Origin: Arthrobacter sp. ISL-65
Lineage (GTDB): Bacteria; Actinomycetota; Actinomycetes; Actinomycetales; Micrococcaceae
Reading direction: 5' to 3'
Assembly: GCF_018613795.1 (NCBI RefSeq)
Contig: NZ_JAGGPN010000039.1
Coordinates: 42,197 to 106,196, forward strand
Length of the DNA: 64,000 bases
Made by a program: the position numbers and the translations under genes. Under the pieces are notes generated by a model that saw nothing but the letters and a program-made list of their open reading frames with translations, was not told where the DNA came from and did not search any database. Positions 50,501 through 57,868 of this stretch are shown piece by piece. The stretch's first letter is position 1. Every line of letters begins with the position of its first letter.

Positions 50501-51099
50501 TGTATGTCTCAGACCATCCCCTGCAGGGCCTGGAAGGGGTATTGAGCCAGCACGCCGACCAGTCCATCACCTCGATCATCGCGGAGGACGGTCCGCACGA
50601 CGGCGCCATTATCACCATCGCGGGCATGATCACCTCGCTGAGCCGCCGGATTGCGAAGGCCAGCGGCAACGCCTATGCCCGGGCGGAGATCGAGGACCTC
50701 GGCGGTTCCATGGAGGTCATGTTCTTCGGCCAGGTCTATGGTCCGATTGCCTCAGTTCTCGCCGAAGACCTGATCGTGGTGGTCAAGGGCCGGCTCCAGC
50801 GGCGCGACGACGGTGCCGTGACCCTGAACTGCATGGAGCTCTCCGTCCCGGACCTGAGCCAGGGCACCAACGGCCCGCTGGTGATCACCATGCCCACGCA
50901 CAAGGCCACCGAGGCCGTGGTCACTGAGTTGGGGGACGTGCTGCGCAACCACCGGGGCAACTCCGAGGTCCGAGTGAACCTGCAGGGCGATAGCCGCATC
51001 GAGGTCATGGCGCTTCCCGTTCACCTGCGGGTGAACCCCAACCCGTCGCTGTTCGGGGACCTGAAGGTGCTGCTGGGCCCGGCCTGCCTGGATGCCTAG
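47542..51099 (+). CDS. dnaE: DNA polymerase III alpha subunit
   Basis: 1185 residues, the replicative polymerase. The PHP domain starts FVHLHTHTEYSMLDGAARL. Palm catalytic residues are Asp423 and Asp425 in MPDFDVDFDDRRR and Asp587 in IKMDFLGLRNL. The AGRGSGAGSMVAYA-type fingers region, the helix-hairpin-helix, the beta-clamp region and an OB domain (AIITIAGMITSLSRR) complete the chain. The C-terminal end VLLGPACLDA is intact. It is transcribed alone from a predicted leaderless promoter. Confidence 0.98.
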   Translation: MTSSNDSFVHLHTHTEYSMLDGAARLGELFDETERLGMPALATTDHGYLFGAFDFWRKATDKGIKPIIGVEAYVTPGTARGDKGRVRWGDESQRKDDVSGGGSYTHMTLLSYNNVGMRNLFRASSIASLDSVFGKWPRLDRELLNTYSEGLIATTGCPSGEVQTRLRLGQYREALEAAAEFRDIFGAENYFCELMDHGLDIERRVTGDLLRLAKDLNLPLVATNDLHYTHEHDAKAHEALLAIQSGSTLLEPTYDNGGSRFAFSGSGYYLKSPQEMRELFRDHPEACDNTLLIAERCEVSFNTGANYMPRFPCPEGEDETSWLVKEVDKGLQYRYPQGIPDKVRKQADYELEVITSMGFPGYFLVVADFINWAKNNGIRVGPGRGSGAGSMVAYAMRITDLDPLHHGLIFERFLNPDRVSMPDFDVDFDDRRRSEVIDYVTRKYGDERVAMIVTYGTIKTKQALKDSSRVLGYPFSMGETLTKALPPAVMAKDIPLADIQNKEAKRYSEAGDFRQLISTDPEAAKVFETALGIEGLKRQWGVHAAGVIMSSDPIIDVIPIMRRFQDGQVITQFDYPTSEGLGLIKMDFLGLRNLTIISDALENIKMNRGVDLDLETLELDDAASYELLARGDTLGVFQLDGGPMRSLLKLMKPDNFEDISAVLALYRPGPMGANAHTDYALRKNKIQDVIPIHPELEEPLKEILGGTFGLIVYQEQVMAVAQKLAGYSLGQADILRRAMGKKKKSELDKQFAGFSQGMQDNGYSMEAVKTLWDILLPFSDYAFNKAHSAAYGVISYWTAYLKAHYAPEYMAALLTSVGDDKDKSAIYLNECRRMGITVLPPDVNESALNFTPVGNDIRFGMGAIRNVGVNAVEAMVAARASEGAYTSFKDYLMKVPAVVCNKRTIESLIKAGAFDSLGHHRRALAMIHEEAIDSVITLKRNEAIGQFDLFAGFDEAESEASLSIEIPDLPEWEKKDKLAFERDMLGLYVSDHPLQGLEGVLSQHADQSITSIIAEDGPHDGAIITIAGMITSLSRRIAKASGNAYARAEIEDLGGSMEVMFFGQVYGPIASVLAEDLIVVVKGRLQRRDDGAVTLNCMELSVPDLSQGTNGPLVITMPTHKATEAVVTELGDVLRNHRGNSEVRVNLQGDSRIEVMALPVHLRVNPNPSLFGDLKVLLGPACLDA

Positions 51100-51107
51100 A
51101 CCTCCCT

Positions 51108-51127
51108 GTCCGGACGCATAGCCGGAC
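51108..51127. terminator. Weak stem-loop between dnaE and the flavin reductase gene
   Basis: GTCCGG and CCGGAC form a 6-bp stem around an 8-nt loop in the 40-bp gap between the convergent genes. Possible bidirectional terminator. Confidence 0.4.
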
Positions 51128-51139
51128 TCCGGCGCCAGG

Positions 51140-51640
51140 TCAGATTTCGTAGTCCAGCGGAACCGGCTGCCCGTAGGTTCCGGAGTGGTACAGCAGCGGC
51201 GTGCCGTCCTCGCCAACCTGCCCTTCCACCACTTCGACCACCACGACGGCGTTGTTCTCGAATGACAGGCGCATCTGGATCTTGCCGATCAGCCAGCCGG
51301 CAACGTCCTTGAGCACCGGAACATCATGGGGTCCGTGGGCCCAGTGGTCGCCGGCGAAGCGTTCCTTGGTGCGCGCGAACCGGTCGGCCAGCTCCTGGTT
51401 CTCCAGCCCGAGCATGTGCACGCCGATGTACGTGGTGTTGGCAACCGCCGGCCACGAGCTGGAACTGCGCGCCATGTTGAAGGTGAAGCGCGGCGGTTTG
51501 GCGGAAAGCGAGGCAACGGAGGTTGCCGTGAAACCGTAGGGGACCCCGTCATAGTTCACAGTGATGATGGCCACGCCCGCTGCGTGCCGGCGGAACATCT
51601 CTTTGAACGTGCCCTCGAAGGCGACATCATCTGAGGTCAC
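51140..51640 (-). CDS. Flavin reductase / FMN-binding split-barrel protein
   Basis: 166 residues from GTG 51640. The family signature is clear: FRRHAAGVAIITVNYDGVPYGFTATSVASLSAKPP (seen in parts), with NMARSSSSWPAV and HMLGLENQELADRFA after it. These proteins reduce FMN or FAD with NAD(P)H and feed two-component monooxygenases. No oxygenase partner is encoded nearby, so its client is unknown. Convergent with dnaE. Confidence 0.9.
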   Translation of the reverse strand: MTSDDVAFEGTFKEMFRRHAAGVAIITVNYDGVPYGFTATSVASLSAKPPRFTFNMARSSSSWPAVANTTYIGVHMLGLENQELADRFARTKERFAGDHWAHGPHDVPVLKDVAGWLIGKIQMRLSFENNAVVVVEVVEGQVGEDGTPLLYHSGTYGQPVPLDYEI

Positions 51641-51766
51641 TGAAATCGATCTCCCTACTGCATCAATGCCGATTGAGTCTCTAGTACAAGACTATTGGGC
51701 TTCCGGGCGGATGGGAGATTCCTTTGCCGGGCAGACACATGGCGCGGAGTGCCGGCCAACATTTGT

Positions 51767-51772
51767 TAACGT
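51767..51772 (+). promoter_or_regulatory. -10 hexamer of a leaderless promoter for the membrane-protein gene
   Basis: TAACGT lies 6 bp before ATG 51779 in an A/T-rich stretch (ATTTGTTAACGTTTC). Confidence 0.5.
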
Positions 51773-51778
51773 TTCTTC

Positions 51779-52351
51779 ATGACCCAGCCTGCACCCGTCC
51801 CTCCGGTCCGCTCCTACGACGACGCCCAGCGCGCCCGGCGGCGACCCGGCAGGGGCTACGCGTGGGCGGCCGGAATCCTTGGTGCCGGCATCCCCGCCGG
51901 GCTCCTCTGGTGGCTCCTGGCCCCGGGCGGCCAAAACCTCGTGTCGGGAGACTCCGCGCTGTCGTCCGGAACCAACAGCCAGGGCTGGCTGCCCCGGGAC
52001 CTAGTGCTTGCGGGACTGTTTGTGTTTGCGGGTTGCCTGGTGGCTGTGCTCTTGGCAGGCCGCCGGGACGGCGGGACGCGGCGGATGCTGCTGCTGTCTG
52101 TCGCGGCAAGCGCAGCGGCAGCTGTCCTGGCATGGCAGACCGGCGTGCTGGCAGGCCTCTGGCTGGGAGGTCCGCAGGACACGTCGGCGAACGCCAGCGT
52201 GGCCTTCTCGCTGCGGTCATTGACTGTCCTTGTCCTATGGCCGGCGGCCGTCGCCGCCGGCTTCTTCGTCTTGCGCATCATCGGCCTCCTGCGTGCCTCC
52301 GTGGACCAGGACCCGGACGACAACGGTGGCGAGGGCCGCATGCGGCAGTAG
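51779..52351 (+). CDS. Four-helix membrane protein, unknown function
   Basis: 190 residues with four predicted membrane segments (AWAAGILGAGIPAGLLWWLL, LVLAGLFVFAGCLVAVLLA, LLLSVAASAAAAVLAW, LTVLVLWPAAVAAGFFVL) and a polar C-terminal tail. A loop after the first helix (GGQNLVSGDSAL) faces the outside. It resembles DUF2567-type actinobacterial membrane proteins, but I hold that loosely. It lies 55 bp upstream of hisD, which has its own promoter. Confidence 0.75.
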   Translation: MTQPAPVPPVRSYDDAQRARRRPGRGYAWAAGILGAGIPAGLLWWLLAPGGQNLVSGDSALSSGTNSQGWLPRDLVLAGLFVFAGCLVAVLLAGRRDGGTRRMLLLSVAASAAAAVLAWQTGVLAGLWLGGPQDTSANASVAFSLRSLTVLVLWPAAVAAGFFVLRIIGLLRASVDQDPDDNGGEGRMRQ

Positions 52352-52393
52352 GGAGTGGCAGTAACACTCGTCGGGGCGCGGGGCCGCGGCGCG

Positions 52394-52399
52394 TAAAAT
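52394..52399 (+). promoter_or_regulatory. -10 hexamer of a leaderless promoter for hisD
   Basis: TAAAAT is followed by GAACGG and then GTG 52406, a 6-bp gap. Confidence 0.55.
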
Positions 52400-52405
52400 G
52401 AACGG

Positions 52406-53782
52406 GTGACCACATCTCCGGACAGCTCCGCACGCCCCAGTGCCCCCGTCGTCGATTTCCGCACCGTTGACCTGCGCGGCCGCAGTCTCAGCCTGGCCGA
52501 ACTCCGCGAGGCGGTGCCGCGGGCACGGCAGCAGACGGTCGCAGACGCCGAGCAGAAGGTCACCGGCATCATCACGGCCGTCCGCCAGCGCGGCTTCGCC
52601 GCCCTTGCGGACTTCGCCCGGACGTTCGACGGCGTAGAGCAGTCCCACCCGCACGTACCGGCCGAAGCGCTCCAGTCAGCGCTGGACGGCCTGGACCCTG
52701 CCGTTCGTTCGGCGCTTGAAGAGTCCATCAGCCGTGCGCGGCGGTTTGCGGACGGGCAGCGCCCGGCCGACGCCGACATCTCCCTGGGTGACGGCGCAGT
52801 GGTGAGCCAGAAGTGGGTGCCCGTGGCACGTGTGGGCCTGTACGTCCCGGGCGGCCTGGCGGTGTACCCGTCCTCGGTAATCATGAATGTGGTTCCGGCG
52901 CTGGCTGCCGGGGTGGAATCGATCGCGCTCGCCTCGCCGCCGCAGAAGGACTTTGGCGGCCTCCCGCACCCCACCATCCTGGCCGCTGCGGCGCTGCTGG
53001 GGATTGACGAGGTCTATGCAATCGGCGGTGCCCAGGCGATCGCCGCCTTCGCCTACGGTGTGCCCGGCGAATCAGGAACTCCCGCGCTGGAACCCGTCGA
53101 CGTCGTGACCGGGCCCGGGAACATCTTCGTGGCTACGGCCAAGCGCCTGGTCAAGGGCGTGGTGGGGATCGACTCCGAGGCGGGCACCACGGAAATTGCC
53201 ATCCTGGCGGACTCCACGGCCCGCCCGGCCTTCGTCGCCGCCGACCTGATTAGCCAGGCCGAGCACGATCCGAAGGCCGCCTCCGTGCTGATCACGGATT
53301 CCCTCGAGCTCGCCGCGGAGGTCCGTGAGGAGCTGGAACTGCAGGCTGCGTCCACCAAGCACAGCCAGCGTGTCCGTGAGGCGCTGTCCGGCCCGCAGTC
53401 CGGCGTCGTGCTTGTTGACGACCTCGACCAGGGGATCGCAGCGTGCGACGCCTACGCGGCCGAACACCTGGAGATCATGACTGCGGACGCTCCCGCTGTG
53501 GCGGCGCGGATCCGGAACGCGGGCGCCATTTTCGTCGGCGACTACAGCCCCGTAAGTCTCGGCGACTACTGCGCCGGCTCCAACCACGTGCTTCCCACGA
53601 GCGGTACTGCGGCCTTTTCGTCCGGGCTGAACGTGACCACGTTCCTGCGCGCCATCCAGGTGATCAACTACTCGCAGGCGGCGCTGGGGCAGGTCAGTGG
53701 TCACATCGTCAGCCTGTCCGGTGCGGAGGACCTCCCCGCGCACGGCGACGCGGTCACGGTCCGTTTCCGGGCAGGCAGCTGA
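52406..53782 (+). CDS. hisD: Histidinol dehydrogenase
   Basis: 458 residues from GTG 52406. A zinc enzyme that oxidises L-histidinol to L-histidine with two NAD. The NAD and substrate-binding motifs YVPGGLAVYPSSVIMN, GAQAIAAFAYG and DVVTGPGNIFVATAKR, the zinc-region SQAEHDP and the C-terminal GDYCAGSNHVLPTSGTA are complete. The rest of the histidine operon is not visible; after hisD come nrdR and unrelated genes. A palindrome resembling an NrdR box begins 2 bp after its stop. Confidence 0.98.
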   Translation: MTTSPDSSARPSAPVVDFRTVDLRGRSLSLAELREAVPRARQQTVADAEQKVTGIITAVRQRGFAALADFARTFDGVEQSHPHVPAEALQSALDGLDPAVRSALEESISRARRFADGQRPADADISLGDGAVVSQKWVPVARVGLYVPGGLAVYPSSVIMNVVPALAAGVESIALASPPQKDFGGLPHPTILAAAALLGIDEVYAIGGAQAIAAFAYGVPGESGTPALEPVDVVTGPGNIFVATAKRLVKGVVGIDSEAGTTEIAILADSTARPAFVAADLISQAEHDPKAASVLITDSLELAAEVREELELQAASTKHSQRVREALSGPQSGVVLVDDLDQGIAACDAYAAEHLEIMTADAPAVAARIRNAGAIFVGDYSPVSLGDYCAGSNHVLPTSGTAAFSSGLNVTTFLRAIQVINYSQAALGQVSGHIVSLSGAEDLPAHGDAVTVRFRAGS

Positions 53783-53783
53783 C

Positions 53784-53817
53784 CACTACATGTAGTGACG
53801 GCCTACTACATGTAGTA
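53784..53817. promoter_or_regulatory. Two palindromic NrdR-like boxes
   Basis: CACTACATGTAGTG (53784-53797) and TACTACATGTAGTA (53804-53817) are perfect 14-bp palindromes that share ACTACATGTAGT. Their centres are 20 bp apart, about two helical turns. NrdR binds paired boxes in ribonucleotide reductase promoters, so autoregulation is likely. The core differs from the A/T-rich published consensus. Confidence 0.65.
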
Positions 53818-53826
53818 ATTACAGGC

Positions 53827-53856
53827 TTGTTATTAGGCTATATCTGGCCGTAGACT
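53827..53856 (+). promoter_or_regulatory. nrdR promoter
   Basis: TTGTTA (53827-53832) and TAGACT (53851-53856) are separated by 18 bp, about 65 bp upstream of GTG 53923 and just downstream of the palindromes. Confidence 0.55.
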
Positions 53857-53922
53857 GATGCCGGAAGAAGCTTCGGTATAGGGCTTCTCGGTGAAGGGTA
53901 GTGAAGGAAGGGTAGGAAAAAC

Positions 53923-54465
53923 GTGTACTGTCCGTTTTGCCGCAACCCTGATTCACGCGTGGTGGACAGCCGGATGGCCGACGACGGTTCAGCCATCCGC
54001 CGCCGCCGGCAGTGCCCCGAGTGCGGGCGCCGCTTCACCACGGTGGAAACCACCAGCCTGTCCGTGATCAAACGCTCCGGCGTGGGCGAGCCCTTCAGCC
54101 GCAGCAAGGTCATCAACGGTGTCCGCAAGGCCTGTCAGGGCCGGCCCGTCAGCGAGGACGACCTCGCGATGCTGGCGCAGGAAGTCGAGGAGAACATCCG
54201 TGCCTCCGGGGCGGCGGAAATCGATGCCCACGAGGTTGGGCTGATCATCCTCGGGCCGCTGCAGAAGCTGGACAAGGTGGCCTACCTCCGTTTCGCCAGC
54301 GTTTACCAGGCCTTTGAATCACTTGAGGATTTCGAAGCCGCCATTGCGCTGCTCCGGCACGAGTCCGACGTCGAGGCCAAAGAGGCGGCAACCGGCAGGG
54401 CTGAAGGCAAAGGCTCCGAAGGCAAGGGCTCCGAGGCTAAAAACACCGCGAAGAGCACGCTCTAA
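53923..54465 (+). CDS. nrdR: Transcriptional repressor NrdR
   Basis: 180 residues from GTG 53923. An N-terminal zinc ribbon uses Cys3, Cys6, Cys31 and Cys34. An ATP-cone domain (about 45-135; VIKRSGVGEPFSRSKVINGVRKAC) senses dATP/ATP and controls ribonucleotide reductase genes. The C-terminal 35 residues are a Lys/Glu/Gly-rich tail with repeats (GKGSEGKGSEAK), longer than usual. No nrd genes are in the window. Confidence 0.96.
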   Translation: MYCPFCRNPDSRVVDSRMADDGSAIRRRRQCPECGRRFTTVETTSLSVIKRSGVGEPFSRSKVINGVRKACQGRPVSEDDLAMLAQEVEENIRASGAAEIDAHEVGLIILGPLQKLDKVAYLRFASVYQAFESLEDFEAAIALLRHESDVEAKEAATGRAEGKGSEGKGSEAKNTAKSTL

Positions 54466-54525
54466 AGTCTCCGGTGGCGGCAGCGGAGGGGAAGCCGCAG
54501 CCGCCACCGGCTCCAGTGCACAACT

Positions 54526-54559
54526 TGCTATTCACAAACACCTGCTTTTCACAAACACC
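54526..54559 (+). repeat. 17-bp tandem duplicate next to the nrdR terminator
   Basis: TGCTATTCACAAACACC (54526-54542) and TGCTTTTCACAAACACC (54543-54559) differ at one base and abut directly. The second copy runs into the terminator stem. Confidence 0.8.
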
Positions 54560-54596
54560 AATGGCGGCAGACCTGATGTCTGCCGCCATTGGTGTT
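54554..54596. terminator. Strong bidirectional terminator between nrdR and ppgK
   Basis: A perfect 19-bp stem (from AACACCAATGG to CCATTGGTGTT) with a 5-nt loop CTGAT lies between convergent genes. Confidence 0.9.
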
Positions 54597-54647
54597 AAAC
54601 CAAGCAGTGCTTTTCCGTGGGCCGCGTTTACCGCTGCCCGGCCGGGT

Positions 54648-55451
54648 CTACTTCGCCAGTTCGTGCTTGACGGCGATCTCCAGGGCAGCGCCCACGATGC
54701 CGGCCTCGTTCTTCAGCTCGGCGGGAACGATCGGAGTGCGCAGCTTCATGCGCGGCAGGTACTCGTCGGCGCGCTTGGAGATGCCGCCGCCGACGATGAA
54801 GAGCTCGGGGGAGAACAGGAACTCGACGTGGGAGAAGTAGCGCTGCAGCAGCACGCTGTACTCCTCCCAGCTGAGGCCGTCCCGTTCACGGGCCACCGCG
54901 GACGCCTTGCTTTCAGCGTCGAAGCCGTCGACCTCGAGGTGGCCGAGTTCGGCGTTGGGCACCAGGTGGCCGTTGAAGATGAACGCGGACCCGATGCCGG
55001 TGCCGAGGGTGATGACCAAGACGGTGCCGCCGATTCCGGCGCCTGCACCGTACCGGGCTTCGGCCAGGCCGGCCGCGTCGGCGTCGTTGATGACCTCCAC
55101 GGGGCGGCCCAGACGGGCCGTGAGCAGCGCATCAATGTCCGTGTTAAGCCAGCTCTTGTCCACGTTGGCGGCAGAGTGGACCACGCCGTGCTGGATGATG
55201 CCGGGGAACGTCACGCCGATGGGACTGTCGGCCTCGGGTGCGTCGGGGCGTGCCGAGAGCTCCTCGACGACCTTTGCCACCACCTCGACGACCGCTTCCG
55301 GCGTGGCCGGCTGCGGCGTCGCCAGGCGGAAGCGATCGCCGATCAGTTTGCCCTTCTTCAGGTCGACGATGCCGCCCTTGATTCCGGTTCCGCCGATGTC
55401 GATGCCGATCAGCGGGGCGTTCTTGCGGGTCTTTTCGTCCTTCTTGGCCAA
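54648..55451 (-). CDS. ppgK: Polyphosphate glucokinase (ROK family)
   Basis: 267 residues from TTG 55451, where CGGAA lies upstream and the family start AKKDEK follows; a TTG at 55493 adds 14 residues without support. It phosphorylates glucose with inorganic polyphosphate (and usually ATP). The phosphate-binding loop IGIDIGGTGIKGG and the sugar-binding NDADAAGLAEARYGAG and GTGIGSAFIFNG are typical of actinobacterial PPGK. Arthrobacter homologues include glucomannokinases that also accept mannose. The CxCG zinc motif of bacterial ROK glucokinases is absent, as expected. It is convergent with nrdR. Confidence 0.93.
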   Translation of the reverse strand: MAKKDEKTRKNAPLIGIDIGGTGIKGGIVDLKKGKLIGDRFRLATPQPATPEAVVEVVAKVVEELSARPDAPEADSPIGVTFPGIIQHGVVHSAANVDKSWLNTDIDALLTARLGRPVEVINDADAAGLAEARYGAGAGIGGTVLVITLGTGIGSAFIFNGHLVPNAELGHLEVDGFDAESKASAVARERDGLSWEEYSVLLQRYFSHVEFLFSPELFIVGGGISKRADEYLPRMKLRTPIVPAELKNEAGIVGAALEIAVKHELAK

Positions 55452-55531
55452 TGGGATTCCGTTCGTGGCAGGGTAGGGGCTCGGGCTGGGCAAGGGTGAC
55501 TTGCCGGGATGACGCGGGCGGCTGCCTGGCG

Positions 55532-56410
55532 TCAGGGAAGGGTGAGGATTTCGGCACCGGATTCGGTGACGAGGAGTGTGTGTTCAAACTGCGCGGTGCG
55601 CTTGTGGTCCTTGGTGACCACGGTCCAGTCGTCGGCCCACATGTCCCACTCGATGGTGCCGAGGGTCAGCATGGGCTCTATGGTGAACACCATGCCGGGC
55701 TCGATCACGGTGTTGTAGGCGGGCGCGGCATCGTAGTGCGGAATGATCAGCCCGGTGTGGAAGGCTTCGCCAACACCGTGTCCGGTGAAGTCGCGGACCA
55801 CGCCATAACCGAAGCGCCTGGCGTAGGACTCGATGGCCCGGCCAATCACGTTGATCTCGCGTCCCGGGGCAACAACCTTTATGGCGCGGTTGAGGGACTC
55901 CTTGGTGCGCTCAACCAGCAGCCGCGACTCCTCGTCCACCTCTCCCACGAGGAACGTGTGGTTGGTGTCGCCGTGGACCCCGCCGATGAAAGCGGTGATG
56001 TCAATGTTAATGATGTCGCCGTCCTGCACCACCGTGCTGTCCGGGATGCCGTGGCAAATGACCTCATTCAGCGACGAGCACAGGGACTTGGGGAAGCCGC
56101 GGTACCCGAGCGTGGACGGGTAGGCGTTGTGGTCCAGCAGGAACTCGTGGCCGATGCGGTCCAGCTCGTCGGTGGTGATGCCGGGCCGGATGTGCTTGCC
56201 CACCTCCACGATGGCCTGGGCGGCGATCCTGCTGGCCACCCGGATTTTCTCGATGGTTTCCGGTGATTTGACCTCTGACCCGGTAAATTTGGCCGGACCT
56301 GGCTTGCCGACATACTCCGGCCGCGCGATCGACGCGGGAACGGCCCGCTGCGGGCTGATGGTTCCCGGGGTAAGCGTGCCGGTGGGTGCGGTCGAGGCTA
56401 AGGAAGGCAT
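55532..56410 (-). CDS. map: Type I methionine aminopeptidase
   Basis: 292 residues from ATG 56410. It removes the initiator methionine from nascent proteins. Metal ligands are in NIDITAFIGGVHGDTNHTF, and catalytic segments are GHGVGEAFH and FTIEPML. The N-terminal 40 residues (before SPETIEKIRVASRI) contain a Pro-rich stretch like that of actinobacterial long MetAPs, which binds ribosomes or SH3-like partners. A TATGAT -10 hexamer 6 bp before the ATG predicts a leaderless mRNA. Confidence 0.96.
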   Translation of the reverse strand: MPSLASTAPTGTLTPGTISPQRAVPASIARPEYVGKPGPAKFTGSEVKSPETIEKIRVASRIAAQAIVEVGKHIRPGITTDELDRIGHEFLLDHNAYPSTLGYRGFPKSLCSSLNEVICHGIPDSTVVQDGDIINIDITAFIGGVHGDTNHTFLVGEVDEESRLLVERTKESLNRAIKVVAPGREINVIGRAIESYARRFGYGVVRDFTGHGVGEAFHTGLIIPHYDAAPAYNTVIEPGMVFTIEPMLTLGTIEWDMWADDWTVVTKDHKRTAQFEHTLLVTESGAEILTLP

Positions 56411-56416
56411 AGATTG

Positions 56417-56422
56417 ATCATA
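56417..56422 (-). promoter_or_regulatory. -10 hexamer of a leaderless promoter for map
   Basis: On the minus strand TATGAT is followed by CAATCT and then ATG 56410. A TTTACA further upstream could act as -35 with an overlapping TTATAT at 17-bp spacing. Confidence 0.55.
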
Positions 56423-56535
56423 TAAGGCAGCACAGAACGCCATGTAAATTAATGCGCCCGGCGGCTTCCGTTGCGGGTTACGTTACGTGGATCACGGCGG
56501 CAGTGTGCTGTTAACCCGGAAAGCGAGGAACACCG

Positions 56536-56700
56536 ATGCCCGAGTACTGGTACAACGTCAAAACCCACATGGTGGAGGAAGACGCGATGTCGGACTGGAC
56601 CCAGCTGATCGGTCCCTACAAGACCCGGGAAGAGGCGGAACACGCCCTCGAGAAGGTCAAGGCGCGCAACGAAACCTGGGAAAAGGGCGACGACGACTGA
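56536..56700 (+). CDS. Small SPOR-like protein, 54 residues
   Basis: ATG 56536 to TGA 56700 encodes a 54-residue protein starting MPEYWYNVKTHMVEEDAMSD, with LIGPYKTREEAEHALEKVKARN after it. The GPYKTREEAEHAL pattern is the core of small actinobacterial SPOR-like domains, half the size of peptidoglycan-binding SPOR domains. A GAGGAA ribosome-binding site precedes it. There is no signal peptide or membrane segment, so it is cytosolic. It lies between map and panB, opposite in direction to both. Function unknown. Confidence 0.8.
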   Translation: MPEYWYNVKTHMVEEDAMSDWTQLIGPYKTREEAEHALEKVKARNETWEKGDDD

Positions 56701-56720
56701 TTCAGCCGGCGCCAGGCCCC

Positions 56721-57626
56721 CTAGAACGAATGTTCCGGTCCGGGGAACTGTCCCGACCGGACATCCTCGCCATAGGCCTTGGCCGCGTCGCTCAGGGCGG
56801 TCCGGAGGTCCGCGTACTGCTTGACGAACTTGGCCATCCTGCCGCCGCGGAGCCCGGCCATGTCCTGCCAGACCAGAACCTGCCCCGTTGTGACATTGCC
56901 TGCGCCGATGCCGATGGTGGGCACTGAAATGGCAGCGTCCACAGCCTTTGCCGTCTCCGCGGGAACCATTTCCATGAGCACGCTGAAAGCACCGGCGTCG
57001 GTCAGCGCCGCAGCGTCCTCGACAAGCCGCGCGGCGTCGTCGCCCCGGCCCTGCACACGGTAGCCGCCCAGGGAATGCTCACTCTGGGGCGTGAAGCCGA
57101 TGTGCGCCATAACCGGAATGCCGGCCTGGACCATGGCCCTGACGGTTTCGGCGTAGAACTTGCCGCCCTCGATCTTCACTGCGTGCGCCAGGCCCTCCTT
57201 AAGGAAGCGCACGCCGGTGGCCACAGCCTGCTGCGGCGAGACCTCGTAGCTGCCAAAGGGGAGATCCGCCACCACCAGGGCGCGCTTCGCCGAGCGCGCG
57301 ACCGCGCGGCACAGCGGCAGCAGTTCATCGACGGTGACGGGAAGGCTGGTTTCGTTGCCAAAGACATTGTTGGACGCGGAGTCGCCCACCAGCAGGACCT
57401 CGATGCCGGCCTGGTCGAAGATCTCTGCCGTGTACTGCTCATATGCCGTAAGCATGGCGAAGTGTTCGCCGCTGGTCTTGGCCTGCTGCAGGTGGTGCGT
57501 GCGGATCCTGGAGAGCGGCTTCCGTGCGGATTCCGACGGCGGCGCCGCGGCTGCCGCGGGGCCGTTCCCGTAAGGTGCAGGTACTTCAGCGGACGTGCTT
57601 GGATCGGGACTGGTGCTTGAGGCCAT
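56721..57626 (-). CDS. panB: 3-methyl-2-oxobutanoate hydroxymethyltransferase
   Basis: 301 residues from ATG 57626; the frame extends 44 codons upstream without coding character. It makes ketopantoate from 2-oxoisovalerate and methylene-tetrahydrofolate, the first step of pantothenate and CoA synthesis. Metal and substrate motifs are LVGDSASNNVFG, VADLPFGSYE, VKIEGGKF, HIGFTPQ and PTIGIGAG. The N-terminal 38 residues are an Ala/Pro/Ser-rich extension. A TACGCT -10 hexamer 6 bp before the ATG predicts a leaderless mRNA. No panC or panD is nearby. Confidence 0.96.
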   Translation of the reverse strand: MASSTSPDPSTSAEVPAPYGNGPAAAAAPPSESARKPLSRIRTHHLQQAKTSGEHFAMLTAYEQYTAEIFDQAGIEVLLVGDSASNNVFGNETSLPVTVDELLPLCRAVARSAKRALVVADLPFGSYEVSPQQAVATGVRFLKEGLAHAVKIEGGKFYAETVRAMVQAGIPVMAHIGFTPQSEHSLGGYRVQGRGDDAARLVEDAAALTDAGAFSVLMEMVPAETAKAVDAAISVPTIGIGAGNVTTGQVLVWQDMAGLRGGRMAKFVKQYADLRTALSDAAKAYGEDVRSGQFPGPEHSF

Positions 57627-57632
57627 GGCTAG

Positions 57633-57638
57633 AGCGTA
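57633..57638 (-). promoter_or_regulatory. -10 hexamer of a leaderless promoter for panB
   Basis: On the minus strand TACGCT is followed by CTAGCC and then ATG 57626. Confidence 0.55.
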
Positions 57639-57738
57639 GTCCGGGACCCGCCGTGCTAGCCACCAGCCGGCGGGGGACCCTTGGTGATTCGCGTCATAAC
57701 GGGTTGCCTGGGCGGGGCTGCCCGGTCCCCGGTTGAGT

Positions 57739-57755
57739 GTTAACGCTGTGTTACG
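57739..57755 (+). promoter_or_regulatory. Possible nitrogen-regulator half-sites upstream of glnA
   Basis: GTTAAC (57739-57744) and GTTACG (57750-57755) are spaced 11 bp apart, reminiscent of the GTNAC half-sites bound by actinobacterial GlnR, but the second consensus half is not matched. A TAAAGT -10-like hexamer lies at 57793-57798. Weak evidence. Confidence 0.25.
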
Positions 57756-57868
57756 CACTGCAGCCCCGCCAGCATCACGCGTAAATGCTTAGTAAAGTGT
57801 TTCGTGAGCTGCCGCTGCTCCGTCGTGGACGGATCGGGGCATGAACGTAGACCGGAGAAGAGGCCTTC

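Noticed and set aside
57739..57755. Firm GlnR box upstream of glnA
   Set aside because: Only GTTA-type half-sites at 11-bp spacing are seen, without the second consensus half; kept as a low-confidence note only.
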